A stretch of 64,000 nucleotides of DNA. Source: Pseudomonadota bacterium (GTDB lineage Bacteria > Pseudomonadota > Alphaproteobacteria > Rhizobiales > Xanthobacteraceae). A model generated the notes under the pieces. It worked only from the letters and a program-made list of their open reading frames with translations, did not search any database and had not been told where the DNA came from. Below are positions 53,098 through 63,500 of the stretch, in pieces. The stretch is taken from NCBI GenBank assembly GCA_018971625.1, contig JAGXAJ010000001.1:1-64000 (forward strand), written 5' to 3'. Numbering within the stretch: position 1 is the first letter of the stretch; each line of letters opens with the position of its first letter. The translations under genes were made by a program, and so were the position numbers.

Positions 53098-53733
53098 CAG
53101 ACTTGCTGTTCCCGCTGACGGTCGCACGTTGACCGCTCGGTCTTTGTTCTGGAAGCTCTTGCGCGGCCTGAACGTGCAACAGGGCTTTTGGGCGACTTGA
53201 CGACAGGCGGAACGATCAGCGCGTCGACGACAACACGCATCGTCGAAGCGCAAAGACGCTTGCAAAATAGAAAATAGATCGAGTGGCCGAGCGCACCGCG
53301 TTTTGTTCCGCGGATGAGTTACTGTCTGCTTGGCAACCTTTTTCCTGTCCCGACCGGATTGTCGCCGCGTGCAGAGCAAAGCGGGATAGTGGCTCATCCG
53401 GCAAACGGTGTTTGATTCGTCCAACGAGTGACTGCGATAGCGAGGGTGATTGAGGACCTTGGACGAATCAAGGTGCAGAAGCACCGAAGGTCAGTTCTGA
53501 ACTCTGCTCGGCAGCACATAAAAGGGATCATTCGCCATCCATGTCACTGGATTTCGTCCATCTATTGTGTCTAACCTGTTGGAGGATCAGGCTTCCCGGG
53601 CTGGAGAATCCATCACCCGATTAATAGTGGTTCCCACCATTGCCTAAAATACTCCTTGAAATTGTACGAATCGGAATCCAGCCTTGTTACAATAATTTGA
53701 TATTGATTCTGATGCGCAGACGAGGGGCGACTT
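53098..53733. other. Long stretch without a supported gene
   Basis: About 635 bases. A minus-strand frame at 52945-53484 and nested frames have the Arg/Cys-rich composition of a shadow or decayed gene and could not be assigned. The last 100 bases are AT-rich and precede the small protein at 53734. Confidence 0.35.
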
Positions 53734-53889
53734 TTGACATCACTCGTGTGGCTGATTCTCGGGCTATGGCTCGCGATTAACTGTTTCGTCGCAGTTCGCT
53801 TGCTTCGCCGATCCGGTCGACCGGACAGAATGAGGCCTCCGGACGCCTCAATAATGCGTACTCCTCGCCTGAATTCAAATGCCTTGTAG
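53734..53889 (+). CDS. 51-residue single-pass membrane protein
   Basis: A short frame starting at TTG 53734, with GAGGGG about six bases upstream, and ending at TAG 53887-53889. It begins with one membrane helix (SLVWLILGLWLAINCFVAV), followed by RLLRRSGRPDR and a basic tail. The ribosome site and clean hydrophobic/basic layout favour a real small membrane protein. The function is unknown. Confidence 0.5.
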   Translation: MTSLVWLILGLWLAINCFVAVRLLRRSGRPDRMRPPDASIMRTPRLNSNAL

Positions 53890-54364
53890 CATACGAAGCT
53901 AAATCGGTCATTGCCCGACGGGCGTGTTGCGATGGTCCACGATCGCAGAGCCGTTTTCGATCGTGTTTTATTCGGTTGCGTAAAACTGCTTCCATTCTGT
54001 CAGGATGACTGGCGTGTTGGCTCGCTCACCGTCCTTGTCGATGAGACGATCGAAATCGGCGAAGCAGGCATCAGAGGCAAGCTGCTAACATATTCCCGCT
54101 CATCGCTATGGACATATTGTGTCCGGTCCTGAACGGAGGCCACTTCTGTTACAGGCGTGGTATGGCGAGGTCGGATCTTGGGTAACTTTAACACTCAAAG
54201 ATTTCAGCTTAAAGCGGGCCGCTTGCTGGCGGCATGCTAAACTCGTGCGCAGATCCCAGCGCGTTCTTGGAGATGTGCGATATGGGTTCAGAACGATTTA
54301 GCCGGAAGCGCTACGGGATAAATGCGTTGAGTTGGAGTTGGCAGCATCATGACTGGGTGTTGAC
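53890..54364. other. Intergenic stretch upstream of galE
   Basis: About 475 bases. Short frames on both strands (53911-54132, 54119-54301 plus; 54000-54194 minus) overlap and are not convincing. It should carry the galE promoter; no clear box was assigned. Confidence 0.35.
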
Positions 54365-55351
54365 ATGACGATCTTGGTGACTGGGGGCGCGGGCTATATC
54401 GGCAGCCATATCGTGCAGGGATTGGTCGATCGGCAGCAGCCTGTCGTCGTCCTCGACAATCTGTCGACGGGATTCCGCCACGCGGTGCCGCCGGAAGCAC
54501 CGCTGATTGTTGGCGAAGTGGGCGACGAAGGTCTCGTATCGAGGCTGCTGTCCGAGCACCGCATCGAGGCGGTGATGCACTTTGCCGCATCCTCCGTGGT
54601 GCCTGATTCCGTAACTAACCCGCTCGGTTATTACAGCAACAATACGGTGAGTTCTTTGGCCCTGCTGAAGTCTGTGGTCGCAGCCGGCATCAAGTACTTT
54701 GTGTTTTCGTCAACCGCAGCGGTCTATGGCAACCCGGATAATCAACTGGTCGCCGAAGATCAGATTGCTCGACCGATGTCACCCTATGGTGCCTCGAAAC
54801 TGATGACGGAAACCATGCTCCGCGACATCGCGTCGGCAAGCAGTCTGAAATACGTTATCTTGCGCTATTTTAACGTTGCCGGAGCTGACCCCAAGCTTCG
54901 CACCGGACAGTCTACGCGTGCGGCCACACATCTTGTCAAAGTTGCAGTGCAGGCCGCTCTCGGTATCCGCGCAGGCATGGACATTTTCGGAACAGACTAT
55001 CCGACCCCGGACGGTACCTGCGTGCGCGATTATATTCACGTTTGCGATCTGGTGAGTGCGCACATCGAAGCGCTGGCTTATTTGCGCGGCGGCGGCAACA
55101 GCGCGACACTGAATTGCGGTTACGGTCATGGTTATTCCGTTCGCGACGTGGTCGATACGGTAAGGCGCATTTCGGGTACTGATTTTGCGGTGGCCGAGCG
55201 CTCGAGGAGGGCAGGCGATCCGGCATCCATCGTTGCGGATACGCGGGCGATCCGGCGAGTTTTGTCCTGGACGCCCGCTTTTGACAATCTGGAAGCCATC
55301 GTTCAACATGCGCTTGCATGGGAGCGCAAATTGACGGCTCAGAATCGATGA
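54365..55351 (+). CDS. galE: UDP-glucose 4-epimerase
   Basis: A 328-residue NAD-dependent epimerase that interconverts UDP-glucose and UDP-galactose. Seen are the Rossmann motif TGGAGYIGSHIVQGL, DNLSTGFRHA, MHFAASSVVPDS, the catalytic Ser in FSSTAAVYGNP, the Tyr/Lys pair in SPYGASKLMTE, and then RYFNVAGADP and DYIHVCDLVSAH. The length is normal. It stands alone between small genes just beyond the glycan locus and should supply UDP-galactose to it. ATG 54365 follows a weak site. Confidence 0.95.
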   Translation: MTILVTGGAGYIGSHIVQGLVDRQQPVVVLDNLSTGFRHAVPPEAPLIVGEVGDEGLVSRLLSEHRIEAVMHFAASSVVPDSVTNPLGYYSNNTVSSLALLKSVVAAGIKYFVFSSTAAVYGNPDNQLVAEDQIARPMSPYGASKLMTETMLRDIASASSLKYVILRYFNVAGADPKLRTGQSTRAATHLVKVAVQAALGIRAGMDIFGTDYPTPDGTCVRDYIHVCDLVSAHIEALAYLRGGGNSATLNCGYGHGYSVRDVVDTVRRISGTDFAVAERSRRAGDPASIVADTRAIRRVLSWTPAFDNLEAIVQHALAWERKLTAQNR

Positions 55352-55427
55352 GGCCGCGTAGCGCGGCACGTTCGCCGATGCGCATGCTGCCGTGAGAGTT
55401 GGATGGCGGGCCTGAGAAGGCCGGGGT

Positions 55428-55658
55428 TCAGCGAATTCCGCCTGGCTTTTTTGCAGCGGAACTCGCCGGCTGCTGCGTCTTATTCGAAGCGGAGAACCGA
55501 CTGCGAACGTCGCTCAGCATGCTGCGTTTGATTTTCTGAAGATCATGATTTACGGCGACATCGCGCAGCATCTTCTGTGCCTGCATGCTGGCGGCGGCCG
55601 GCGAGGTCGACCAAGCCACCACTATTACGACCATTGCCGGTAGGTAGAAACCCTTCAT
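55428..55658 (-). CDS. Small secreted protein
   Basis: A 76-residue protein with a signal peptide (MKGFYLPAMVVIVVAWSTSP to about AAAS), then a charged helix (QKMLRDVAVNHDLQKIKRSM) and a Lys/Ser/Pro-rich tail. No recognised family. The ribosome site is weak. It is kept because the signal peptide is clear. Confidence 0.52.
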   Translation of the reverse strand: MKGFYLPAMVVIVVAWSTSPAAASMQAQKMLRDVAVNHDLQKIKRSMLSDVRSRFSASNKTQQPASSAAKKPGGIR

Positions 55659-56059
55659 TGATTATCGGTGCATCGCAAATGCGGCGGTTTTGGGCTCCTT
55701 GTGCGCATCGCGGCAAGTTGAAGTGGGCGCTTGCCAGCCGCGATGGTCAGCTAAAGGCCGAGGCCCGCGCTGCCACCGAAGGTAGGGTTAACAGATGGCA
55801 AATCTTGACCACCGGGCACCATCACAGGAATAACGCGCGGTGTATTGGCGCGCAGGAGACATTGCGTGCTCTGGACTCGAATCGGGTTGGAATTTGTCGT
55901 GCGATCGTCATTGCCGGGTGTGCGTCGCCTTCCACCCTTGTCAAGGGCAGCGTTTGCACGCACGACCGGGCACGCTGGCGTTCTGATGGTGGCACGATCA
56001 AATTGGCTTGGAAGCTGATCACACGCTTTTCGAACGGCTGCCCGATGCGAGGATGATGA
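55659..56059. other. Intergenic stretch between divergent small genes
   Basis: About 400 bases. Several overlapping frames are present but have no protein features. No repeat or mobile element is seen. Confidence 0.3.
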
Positions 56060-56329
56060 ATGTTCGATATTTTCACGAAGTCAAAAGTCGAGCCGGTCGC
56101 TAGAACGCCGGCCTCTCAATCCGCTCGGCGGGACGGGCTGGATGATGCCTGGCGTATTTATCATGCCATCGATCGCGCATTGAAGTCGGGGGAGGCCGAA
56201 CGAAAACGTGAAGGCAGCACGCGGACGAGCCGTTTGGATCAAGATATCGCGTACTACAAAATTCTGAAGGCAGCTTTGCTCGCTGGATTCCCCGAGCTCA
56301 ACAAAAGTCAGCTTCGATCGCAGGCATAG
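56060..56329 (+). CDS. Small basic helical protein of unknown function
   Basis: An 89-residue protein with no signal peptide. The middle is helical and charged (GLDDAWRIYHAIDRALKSGE), and the end reads RLDQDIAYYKILKAALLAGF. GAGGA precedes the ATG. Its layout loosely resembles the protein at 15662-16099. Function not recognised. Confidence 0.55.
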   Translation: MFDIFTKSKVEPVARTPASQSARRDGLDDAWRIYHAIDRALKSGEAERKREGSTRTSRLDQDIAYYKILKAALLAGFPELNKSQLRSQA

Positions 56330-56451
56330 TTCATCTGCGTTACGCAGCGTGCTCTGTGTCATTCGACGGTCATGCTGTCCTCAAAACAGGATCGCCGCTC
56401 AAATTTCCCAGAACGATCTGGCAAGAGACGACCTGGCCGGTGACGACCCGG

Positions 56452-56937
56452 CTAGATTTTCTGCTCGCCTGAACCAGTGCCGACATTGATAGTGATGCGT
56501 TGTAGCTCGGTGCGGCCTTGCGGATATTTGACCTCGATGATCGCCATGTCGGTGCCGACAAAATCCGGCCTGGATTGGTAAAACGCAATAAAACCGGGCA
56601 CTTCCAGCGCCAGACACTGCTTGTAATTGGTTGCCGTGACCTTGCCGCGCTTGATGCTGATGGTGCCGTTGGCGGGCGCGGCAACCAAGCGGATAGCAGG
56701 CAGGATTCCAGACGTGCAGTCCGCTTGCACGTTGAGATAGATGCCGATCCGGATGCTCTTGGCGGTTGGGCCCTTCGTCGAGCGCTCGACTGTGGTCATA
56801 GCAGGAGATGTCGATGTCGCATCCTGCGCGAAAGCAGAAGGCGCGCCGGCGAGCGCCAGGACCTGCAGGGCCAAGAGGCCAGCAAATGCCAGCCAGACGC
56901 TCTGATGCTGAAAGCTTTGCTGCAAACGTTTCATCAT
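56452..56937 (-). CDS. Secreted protein with a beta-rich domain
   Basis: A 161-residue protein. Its signal peptide spans about residues 1-36 ([20 protein letters not shown], ending AFAQ). The mature domain has two cysteines and the strands [38 protein letters not shown] and [18 protein letters not shown]. It shares an outline with the protein at 8705-9115 (V..AP..G, an aromatic then F.G.D turn, and a final strand). Several in-frame ATGs exist; 56937 is chosen to start just before the signal peptide. The function is unknown. Confidence 0.7.
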   Translation of the reverse strand: MMKRLQQSFQHQSVWLAFAGLLALQVLALAGAPSAFAQDATSTSPAMTTVERSTKGPTAKSIRIGIYLNVQADCTSGILPAIRLVAAPANGTISIKRGKVTATNYKQCLALEVPGFIAFYQSRPDFVGTDMAIIEVKYPQGRTELQRITINVGTGSGEQKI

Positions 56938-57162
56938 GCATATCCACGCCGACATGGCTGACCCAGGCTCTGGCAACAGGATATCAAGCTTGGCCGGGGT
57001 TTGGCGAGACGTCCCATGGCGATTTGGAGCGCGGCATCGGTACGCGCCCCGCAACAGGCCCTGCCGCCGCATCCTTGATAGCGGCCGCGGCGCCGGCGGG
57101 GAGTATCCGAGCAGCCCTGAGAGCCGCCTTGCGCCAACTCGATCCGCAGTACATTTATGCTA

Positions 57163-57199
57163 GGTTCGGGCCGACCCGATGGGTTCGGGCCGACCCGAT
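57163..57199. repeat. Perfect 18-base tandem duplication upstream of msrA
   Basis: GGTTCGGGCCGACCCGAT is present at 57163-57180 and 57182-57199, giving a 19-base period. It ends 22 bases before the msrA ATG, so it may affect the promoter or leader. Confidence 0.85.
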
Positions 57200-57221
57200 G
57201 GGCCAAGACGGAGGAACCCCC

Positions 57222-57734
57222 ATGACCACAAATACTGAACTCGCTGTTCTTGCCGGTGGCTGTTTCTGGGGGATGCAGGATCTGATCCGCAAACGGCCGG
57301 GCGTAATCTCGACCCGGGTCGGTTATTCGGGCGGTGAGGTCAAGAACGCGACTTATCGCAACCACGGCAACCATGCCGAGGCGATCGAGATCATATTCGA
57401 TCCACGCGTGATCAGCTTTCGCGACCTTTTGGAGTTTTTCTTCCAGATTCACGACCCGACCACCCGCAATTGCCAAGGCAACGACATCGGCCCCAGCTAC
57501 CGCTCGGCGATTTTTTATACCAGTCCCGAACAGCTGCAGGTCGCACGCGACACGATCGCCGATGTCGAGGCATCCGGCCTATGGCCGGGCAACGTGGTAA
57601 CCGAAGTTTCGCCGGTCGGTGACTTCTGGGAGGCCGAGCCGGAGCATCAGGATTATCTCGAGCGCTATCCGAACGGATACACCTGTCACTTTGCCCGTCC
57701 CGGCTGGAAGCTGCCGCAGCGCAAAGCCGGATAG
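57222..57734 (+). CDS. msrA: Peptide methionine sulfoxide reductase A
   Basis: A 170-residue enzyme reducing methionine-S-sulfoxide. The catalytic motif [11 protein letters not shown] holds the active Cys; also seen are [49 protein letters not shown] with a second Cys, and [18 protein letters not shown]. The ATG at 57222 is fixed by GGAGG six bases upstream and by the family start. It has no signal peptide, so it is cytosolic. It is likely monocistronic. Confidence 0.95.
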   Translation: MTTNTELAVLAGGCFWGMQDLIRKRPGVISTRVGYSGGEVKNATYRNHGNHAEAIEIIFDPRVISFRDLLEFFFQIHDPTTRNCQGNDIGPSYRSAIFYTSPEQLQVARDTIADVEASGLWPGNVVTEVSPVGDFWEAEPEHQDYLERYPNGYTCHFARPGWKLPQRKAG

Positions 57735-57801
57735 GTTTCGTCGGTGTCTCGCGATCTCGATCATTTCGCCACGGCTTGCGACGGCTTTTCGGGGTGCGGC
57801 G

Positions 57802-59112
57802 ATGACGAAGGGTTCAGATCTGCTGGTCCGGGCCCTCGAAAGCGAGGGCGTCGAATATATCTTCGGCATTCCCGGCGAAGAAAATCTCGATGTACTGGAT
57901 TCGCTGCGCGGCTCGAAGATCAAGCTTGTCATCACCCGACATGAGCAGGCCGCAGGTTCATGGCGGCGACCTATAGCCGGCTGACCGGACGCGCCGGGGT
58001 TTGCCTGACCACACTCGGTCCCGGCGCGCTCAATCTCACCACCAGCGCGGCCTATGCCGATCTCGGCGCGATGCCGATGGTGATGGTCACCGGGCAGAAG
58101 GCGATCCACACCAGCCGGCAGGCCAAATTCCAGATCGTCGACATCGTCGCCACCATGCGGCCGCTGACCAAGATGGCCACCCAAATCGTCTCGGCGCAGA
58201 GTATCCCGACCCTGGTTCGCGACGCCTTTCGCGTGGCGCAACAATAGCGCCCTGGTCCGGTCCATCTCGAATTGCCGGAGGACGTGGCTTCTGACGAGGC
58301 GGAGGCCACAATCATTCCCGCGCATCCGGTCGAGCTTGCGGTGGCTCCAGCGGCCGCGATCGATCGCGCTGCCGGCATGATCACAGCGGCAGAGCGGCCG
58401 CTGGTGATGCTCGGGGCAGCTGCGAGCCGCCCACAGCTCGCCGAGCCCTTGTCGCAATTCGTCCGCCAACTTGGCATTCCCTTCTTCAATACCCAGATGG
58501 GGAAGGGCGCCGTCAACGCCGGCTCCAATCTGTATATGGGTACCGCGGCTTTATCCGAGCGCGATTGGATTCACGAGGCGGTCGACCTGGCGATCTCATC
58601 ATTCCGTCGGGCATGACACGGTCGAAAAGCCGCCCTTCATCATGAACGAGAAGGGGCCGCGGGTGGTGCATATCGGCGCCACACCTGCCACCGTCGAGCA
58701 GGTTTATTTTCCCGAGGCCGAGATCGTCGGCGATGTCGGCTATAGCCTCGCGGCTCTTGCAGTCCGGCTCGAAGGCAAACTGCCGAATGGTGGCGCGCTG
58801 TTGGGCCTGCGTGAAAAAATTCTGGCGAAGCTTGCGGAGCGGTCGACTGAAGAGCGCTTTCCATTGACGCCGCAGCGTATTGTCCACGACGTCCGCGAAG
58901 CCGTGCCTTCGGACGGCATCGTGACGCTCGACAACGGCATGTACAAGATCTGGTTCGCGCGCAATTACCGCACCAGCGTCGCCAACACGCTGTTGCTCGA
59001 CAATGCGCTCGCGACCATGGGAGCAGGACTGCCCTCGGCGATCGCGGCGGCGTTGATTCACCCGCAACGCAAAGTGCTGGCGGTGTGCGGCGAGTTGCCG
59101 AGAGCTCACTGA
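57802..59112 (+). pseudogene. Acetolactate-synthase-like (TPP-dependent) gene, multiply disrupted
   Basis: It starts TKGSDLLVRALESEGVEYIF, the beginning of a TPP enzyme of the acetolactate synthase family. Lesions: one base lost near 57955 (the match moves to FMAATYSRLTGRAGVCL), an in-frame TAG at 58245 in place of GAG, and two one-base losses near 58595-58615 (then HDTVEKPPFIMNEKGPRVVH). The match ends at KVLAVCG (about 59093), before the TPP-binding GDG motif, so roughly 200 C-terminal residues are missing. It cannot make a working enzyme. Confidence 0.85.
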
Positions 59113-59293
59113 GACCAGCCTGCCAGGATATAAATGGCTTCCCCGTACTAGTTGTAAATTGCAATACCAGCTTCGCCGGACATGACCTGCTTGCGACCAT
59201 ACCAGAATGCTTTCAGGTTCCAGCGCGGTCAGATTGTGTTATGAGTTCCATCGCGGGCATGCCTGCATGGTCCAGCCAATTGAGGGCAAGGGG

Positions 59294-60496
59294 ATGAAGC
59301 CAGGGCATCAACCGGTCACCGCGCGGTTTGACCGAGGCAAACGTCGTGTCGCGCATATCGCCAGCGCTGCCGCAATGACGTTGTCGGTCGCCCTGCTGGG
59401 CGGCTGCGAGCAAAACACTTTCGTTCCGCCGCCGCCGCCCTCGGTCGAAGTAGCTTTACCCGTTCAGCGCGCCATTACGCGGTATCTCGAAGCCACGGGC
59501 AACACCGCGGCGGTCAAATCGGTCGATCTGGTGGCTCGGGTGCAGGGCGTTCTGCAGACGATCAATTATCAGGATGGCGCCTTTGTGAAAGAGGGCACGA
59601 CGCTGTTCACGATCGAGCCCGACACCTACAAGCTGAAACTGGAGCAGGCGCAGGCGGCCGAACTCGGCGCCCAGGCTTCGCTCAAGCAGGCCCAGGCCGA
59701 TTACAAGCGGCAGTCGGATCTGGTGCAGCGACAAGCGGTTTCGCAGTCTACCCTCGACCAGTCCACGTCCAATCGCGACAACGCCCAGTCCAACTTGCAG
59801 CAGGCGCAGGCCAACACCAGGATCTCCGCGGTCAATTTCGGCTACACCAATGTCGCTGCGCCGTTCGACGGCATTGTCAGCGCGCATCTCGTGTCGGTCG
59901 GCGAACTGGTCGGCGCCACTTCGCCAACCCAACTCGCCACCATCGTGCAACTCGATCCGATCTATGTGAACTTCAACGTCAACGAGCAGGACGTGCTGCG
60001 GATCCGGGCTGAAGCCGCCCGGCGCGGGATTTCGACCGCTGAGCTCAAGCAGTTGCCGGTTGAAGTGGGCTTGCAAACCGAAACCGGCTATCCGCACAAG
60101 GGTAAGCTCGATTACGCGGCGCCGACACTCAACCAGTCGACGGGAACGCTCCCGGTACGCGGCGTGCTACCCAATGCCGACCGCGTGCTACTACCGGGAT
60201 ATTTCGTTCGGGTCCGCGTTCCCTTTAACAAGCAGGAAAATGCACTACTGGTGCCGGACACTTCCCTTGGCAGCGACCAGTCCGGACGGTACGTGCTGGT
60301 GGTGAACGGCGATAACGTGGTCGAGCAGCGCAAGGTGCAGACCGGACCGCTCGAAGGCGATTTGCGCGTGATCGAAAGCGGCCTGAAGCCGGACGACAAG
60401 GTCGTGGTCGCGGGCCTGTTGCGCGCGATTCCCGGCCAGAAGGTGGATCCGAAACTACAGAAGATCGAGCAGCCGACGCCCCCAGCAGCCCAGTAG
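59294..60496 (+). CDS. RND efflux periplasmic adaptor (membrane fusion protein)
   Basis: A 400-residue lipoprotein-type adaptor. The lipobox is LLGGC in SVALLGGCEQ. The barrel-sandwich and hairpin are seen as RVQGVLQTINYQDGAFVKEG, FTIEPDTYKLKLEQAQA and a long coiled hairpin. AAPFDGIVSAHLVSVGELVG and VNFNVNEQDVLRIR follow, then the beta-barrel and membrane-proximal domains. It links an RND pump to an outer-membrane channel. ATG 59294 starts next to GGGG. The pump gene begins 8 bases after its stop, so they form an operon; no outer-membrane channel gene is seen. Confidence 0.93.
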   Translation: MKPGHQPVTARFDRGKRRVAHIASAAAMTLSVALLGGCEQNTFVPPPPPSVEVALPVQRAITRYLEATGNTAAVKSVDLVARVQGVLQTINYQDGAFVKEGTTLFTIEPDTYKLKLEQAQAAELGAQASLKQAQADYKRQSDLVQRQAVSQSTLDQSTSNRDNAQSNLQQAQANTRISAVNFGYTNVAAPFDGIVSAHLVSVGELVGATSPTQLATIVQLDPIYVNFNVNEQDVLRIRAEAARRGISTAELKQLPVEVGLQTETGYPHKGKLDYAAPTLNQSTGTLPVRGVLPNADRVLLPGYFVRVRVPFNKQENALLVPDTSLGSDQSGRYVLVVNGDNVVEQRKVQTGPLEGDLRVIESGLKPDDKVVVAGLLRAIPGQKVDPKLQKIEQPTPPAAQ

Positions 60497-60504
60497 GACC
60501 GCGC

Positions 60505-63500
60505 ATGATTTCGAAATTCTTCATCGAACGGCCGGTCCTTTCCAACGTCATCGCGATCCTGATGATCCTGATCGGCGGCGTATGCCTGTTTCGCCTGGCG
60601 GTCGCGCAATATCCCGATGTCGTTCCGCCGACGGTACAGGTGACGACGCGCTATCCCGGGGCCAGCGCCAAGACCGTGATGGACACCGTGGCGCTTCCGA
60701 TCGAGCAGCAGGTCAATGGCGTCGAGGATATGCTCTATATGCAGTCCTATAGCGGAGCCGACGGCACCTATACGCTCACCGTGACCTTCAAGATCGGCAC
60801 CGACCTCAACTTCGCGCAGGTGTTGGTGCAGAACCGGGTGTCGAGCGCGCTGTCGCAATTGCCGCAGGCGGTGCAGAACCAGGGCGTCACCGTGCAGAAG
60901 AGATCGACAGCAATCCTGCTGTTCGTCACGCTGACGTCGCCGAATGCGACGTATGACAGTCTTTTCCTCAGTAACTTCGCCACCATCAACATTCGTGACG
61001 AGCTATCTCGATTGCCGGGAGTCGGCAACGTGACGGTGTTCGGCGCCGGCCAGTATTCGATGCGGGTCTGGCTCGATCCGAACAAATTGCAGGTGCGCGG
61101 CCTGATGCCGCAGGACGTCATCAACGCGATCCAGCAGCAAAGTCAGCAGGTGACCGCAGGCCAGGTCGGCGCGCCGCCGACCCCGCCGGGCCAGGCGTTC
61201 CAATACACGCTGAACGTCAACGGACGCCTCGACGATCCCAGTCAGTTCGAGGATATCATCGTCAAGACCGGCAGCAATGGCGACATCACCCGTGTGCGCG
61301 ACATTGGCCATGTGGAGCTCGGCGCCCAGACCTATAGCCAGATGTTTTCGCTCAACAGGAAGCCCGCCACTGGCATCGGCGTGTTCCAGTCACCTGGCGC
61401 CAACGCGCTCGAGGTCGAGCAGGCGGTCGAGAAAAAAATGGCGCAGCTCGCCGCGACATTTCCGCAGGACATAAAATACGATACGCCGTTCGATACCACC
61501 AAGTTCGTCTCAGCGTCGATCAACGAGGTCTACAAAACGCTGGTCGAGGCCGGCGTGCTGGTCCTCGTGGTGATCCTGGTCTTCCTGCAGGACTGGCGCG
61601 CGATGCTGGTGCCGGCGACTACGGTGCCCGTGACTATTATCGGTGCCTTTGCGGCGATGGCGGCGCTTGGTTTCACCGTCAATATCTCGACCCTGTTCGC
61701 CATCGTGCTTGCGATCGGCATCGTGGTGGATGACGCCATCGTGGTGGTCGAAGGCGCCGCGCACAACATCGAAAAGGGCATGTCGGGTCATGATGCTGCA
61801 ATCAGCGCGATGGATGCGCTGTTTGCGCCGATCATCGGCATCACGCTGGTGCTGATTTCAGTGTTCCTGCCCGCGGCCTTCCTGCCTGGACTGACGGGAC
61901 GGATGTACGCGCAATTCGCGCTGGTGATCGCCGCGACCGCGCTCCTTAGCGCCGTCAACGCTGCCACCTTGAAGCCGACGCAATGCGCATTGTGGCTGCG
62001 GCGGCCGGCGCCGCCGGAGCAACGCAATTTTTTCTACCGCGGCTTCAACGCAGTCTATAATCGCCTCGAGCACGGCTATGCCCGGCTGATGGGGCGCATG
62101 ACCGAGCATAGCGGTCTTTGTGTAGTCCTTGCGCTGATCCTGATCGGCATCAGCGGTTACGGCCTGTCGAGAGTGCCGACCGGTTTTATTCCAATCGAGG
62201 ATCAGGGCTATCTGCTGGTGGCTGTGCAACTGCCTGATGGCGCCGCGCTCGACCGTACCCAGAACGTGCTCGGCAAGGTCAGCGAAATTGCAGGGAAGGT
62301 GCCGGGCGTCGATCAGGTGATCAGCATTGCCGGCATATCGGCGCTCGACAACTCGTCGAGCCTTGCCAATGCCGGCGTCGCCTATCTGATCCTGAAGGAG
62401 TGGAGCGAGCGCGGGCAAGGTCAGGATCTGCGCTCGCTGTTCGTCGGATTGAATGAGAAGCTTTCGGCGATCCCGGAAGCCCGGGTCCTGGTGATACCGC
62501 CGCCCGCGATCCAGGGCATCGGCAACGCCGCCGGTTTCGCCATGCAGGTGGAATTGCGCGACGGCAACGCCGACTTCGGAAAACTGCAGGCGATCACCGG
62601 CACCATTGTCGCCGATGCGCAGACGCAAAGCGCGCTGCAGCGGGTCAGTTCATCGTTCCGTTCGATGGTACCGCAATTCGATGTCGAAGTGGACCGGATC
62701 AAGACCCAGACCCTGTATGTCACAACCGACCAGATTTTCTCGACGCTGTCGTCGTATCTCGGATCGAGCTTTGTCAACCAGTTCACCAAGTTCGGCCGAA
62801 CCTTCCAGGTCTACGCGCAGGCGGATTCGCAATATCGCCTGACGGCGCGAGACATCGAAAACATGATGGTACGCAATAGCCAGGGCAACATGGTGCCGCT
62901 TGGCACGGTGGCGACCATCAAGCCATCGGTCGGCCCCTCGCTGATCAGCCTGTATAACCTCTATCCGTCCGCGACGATCATCGGCCTGCCGGCTGCCGGC
63001 TATAGTTCAGGCCAGTCGATGTCGTTGATGGAAGAGATCGCCGCCAAGACCTTGCCGCCCGGCACGGGCTTTGAGTGGACGGCGATGTCATACCAGGAGA
63101 AAGCCGTCGGCGGTCAGATCTACTGGGCCTTTGGCCTGGCGTTGCTGCTGGTCTATCTGGTGCTCGCTGGACAATATGAAAGCTGGTACGCACCGATCTC
63201 GGTCATCCTGGCGGTGCCGTTGTCCCTGCTTGGCCCAATGCTGGTGTTGTCGGGACTGCGGATCGACAACAATCTCTATACGCAGATCGGCATCATCCTG
63301 CTGATTGCGCTATCCGCCAAGAATGCGATTTTGATCGTCGAGGTCGCCATCGAGCTATATGGGCGGGATGGCAAGCCGTTGCTCGAATCCGCGGTCGAGG
63401 CGGCGCGGGCCCGATTCCGGCCGATCCTGATGACGTCGTTTGCCTTTATTCTCGGCGTGGTGCCTTTGGTGCTTGCGACCGGCGCCGGCGCCAATGCCCG

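Noticed and set aside
52945..53484. Minus-strand frame of 179 codons
   Set aside because: Overlaps the small secreted protein and has Arg/Cys-rich composition without motifs; perhaps decayed, but not assignable.
57579..58469. Minus-strand frame of 296 codons opposite msrA and the broken TPP gene
   Set aside because: Shadow; the plus strand carries the conserved motifs.
61858..62628. Minus-strand frame of 256 codons inside the RND pump gene
   Set aside because: Shadow of a full-length, well-conserved pump gene.
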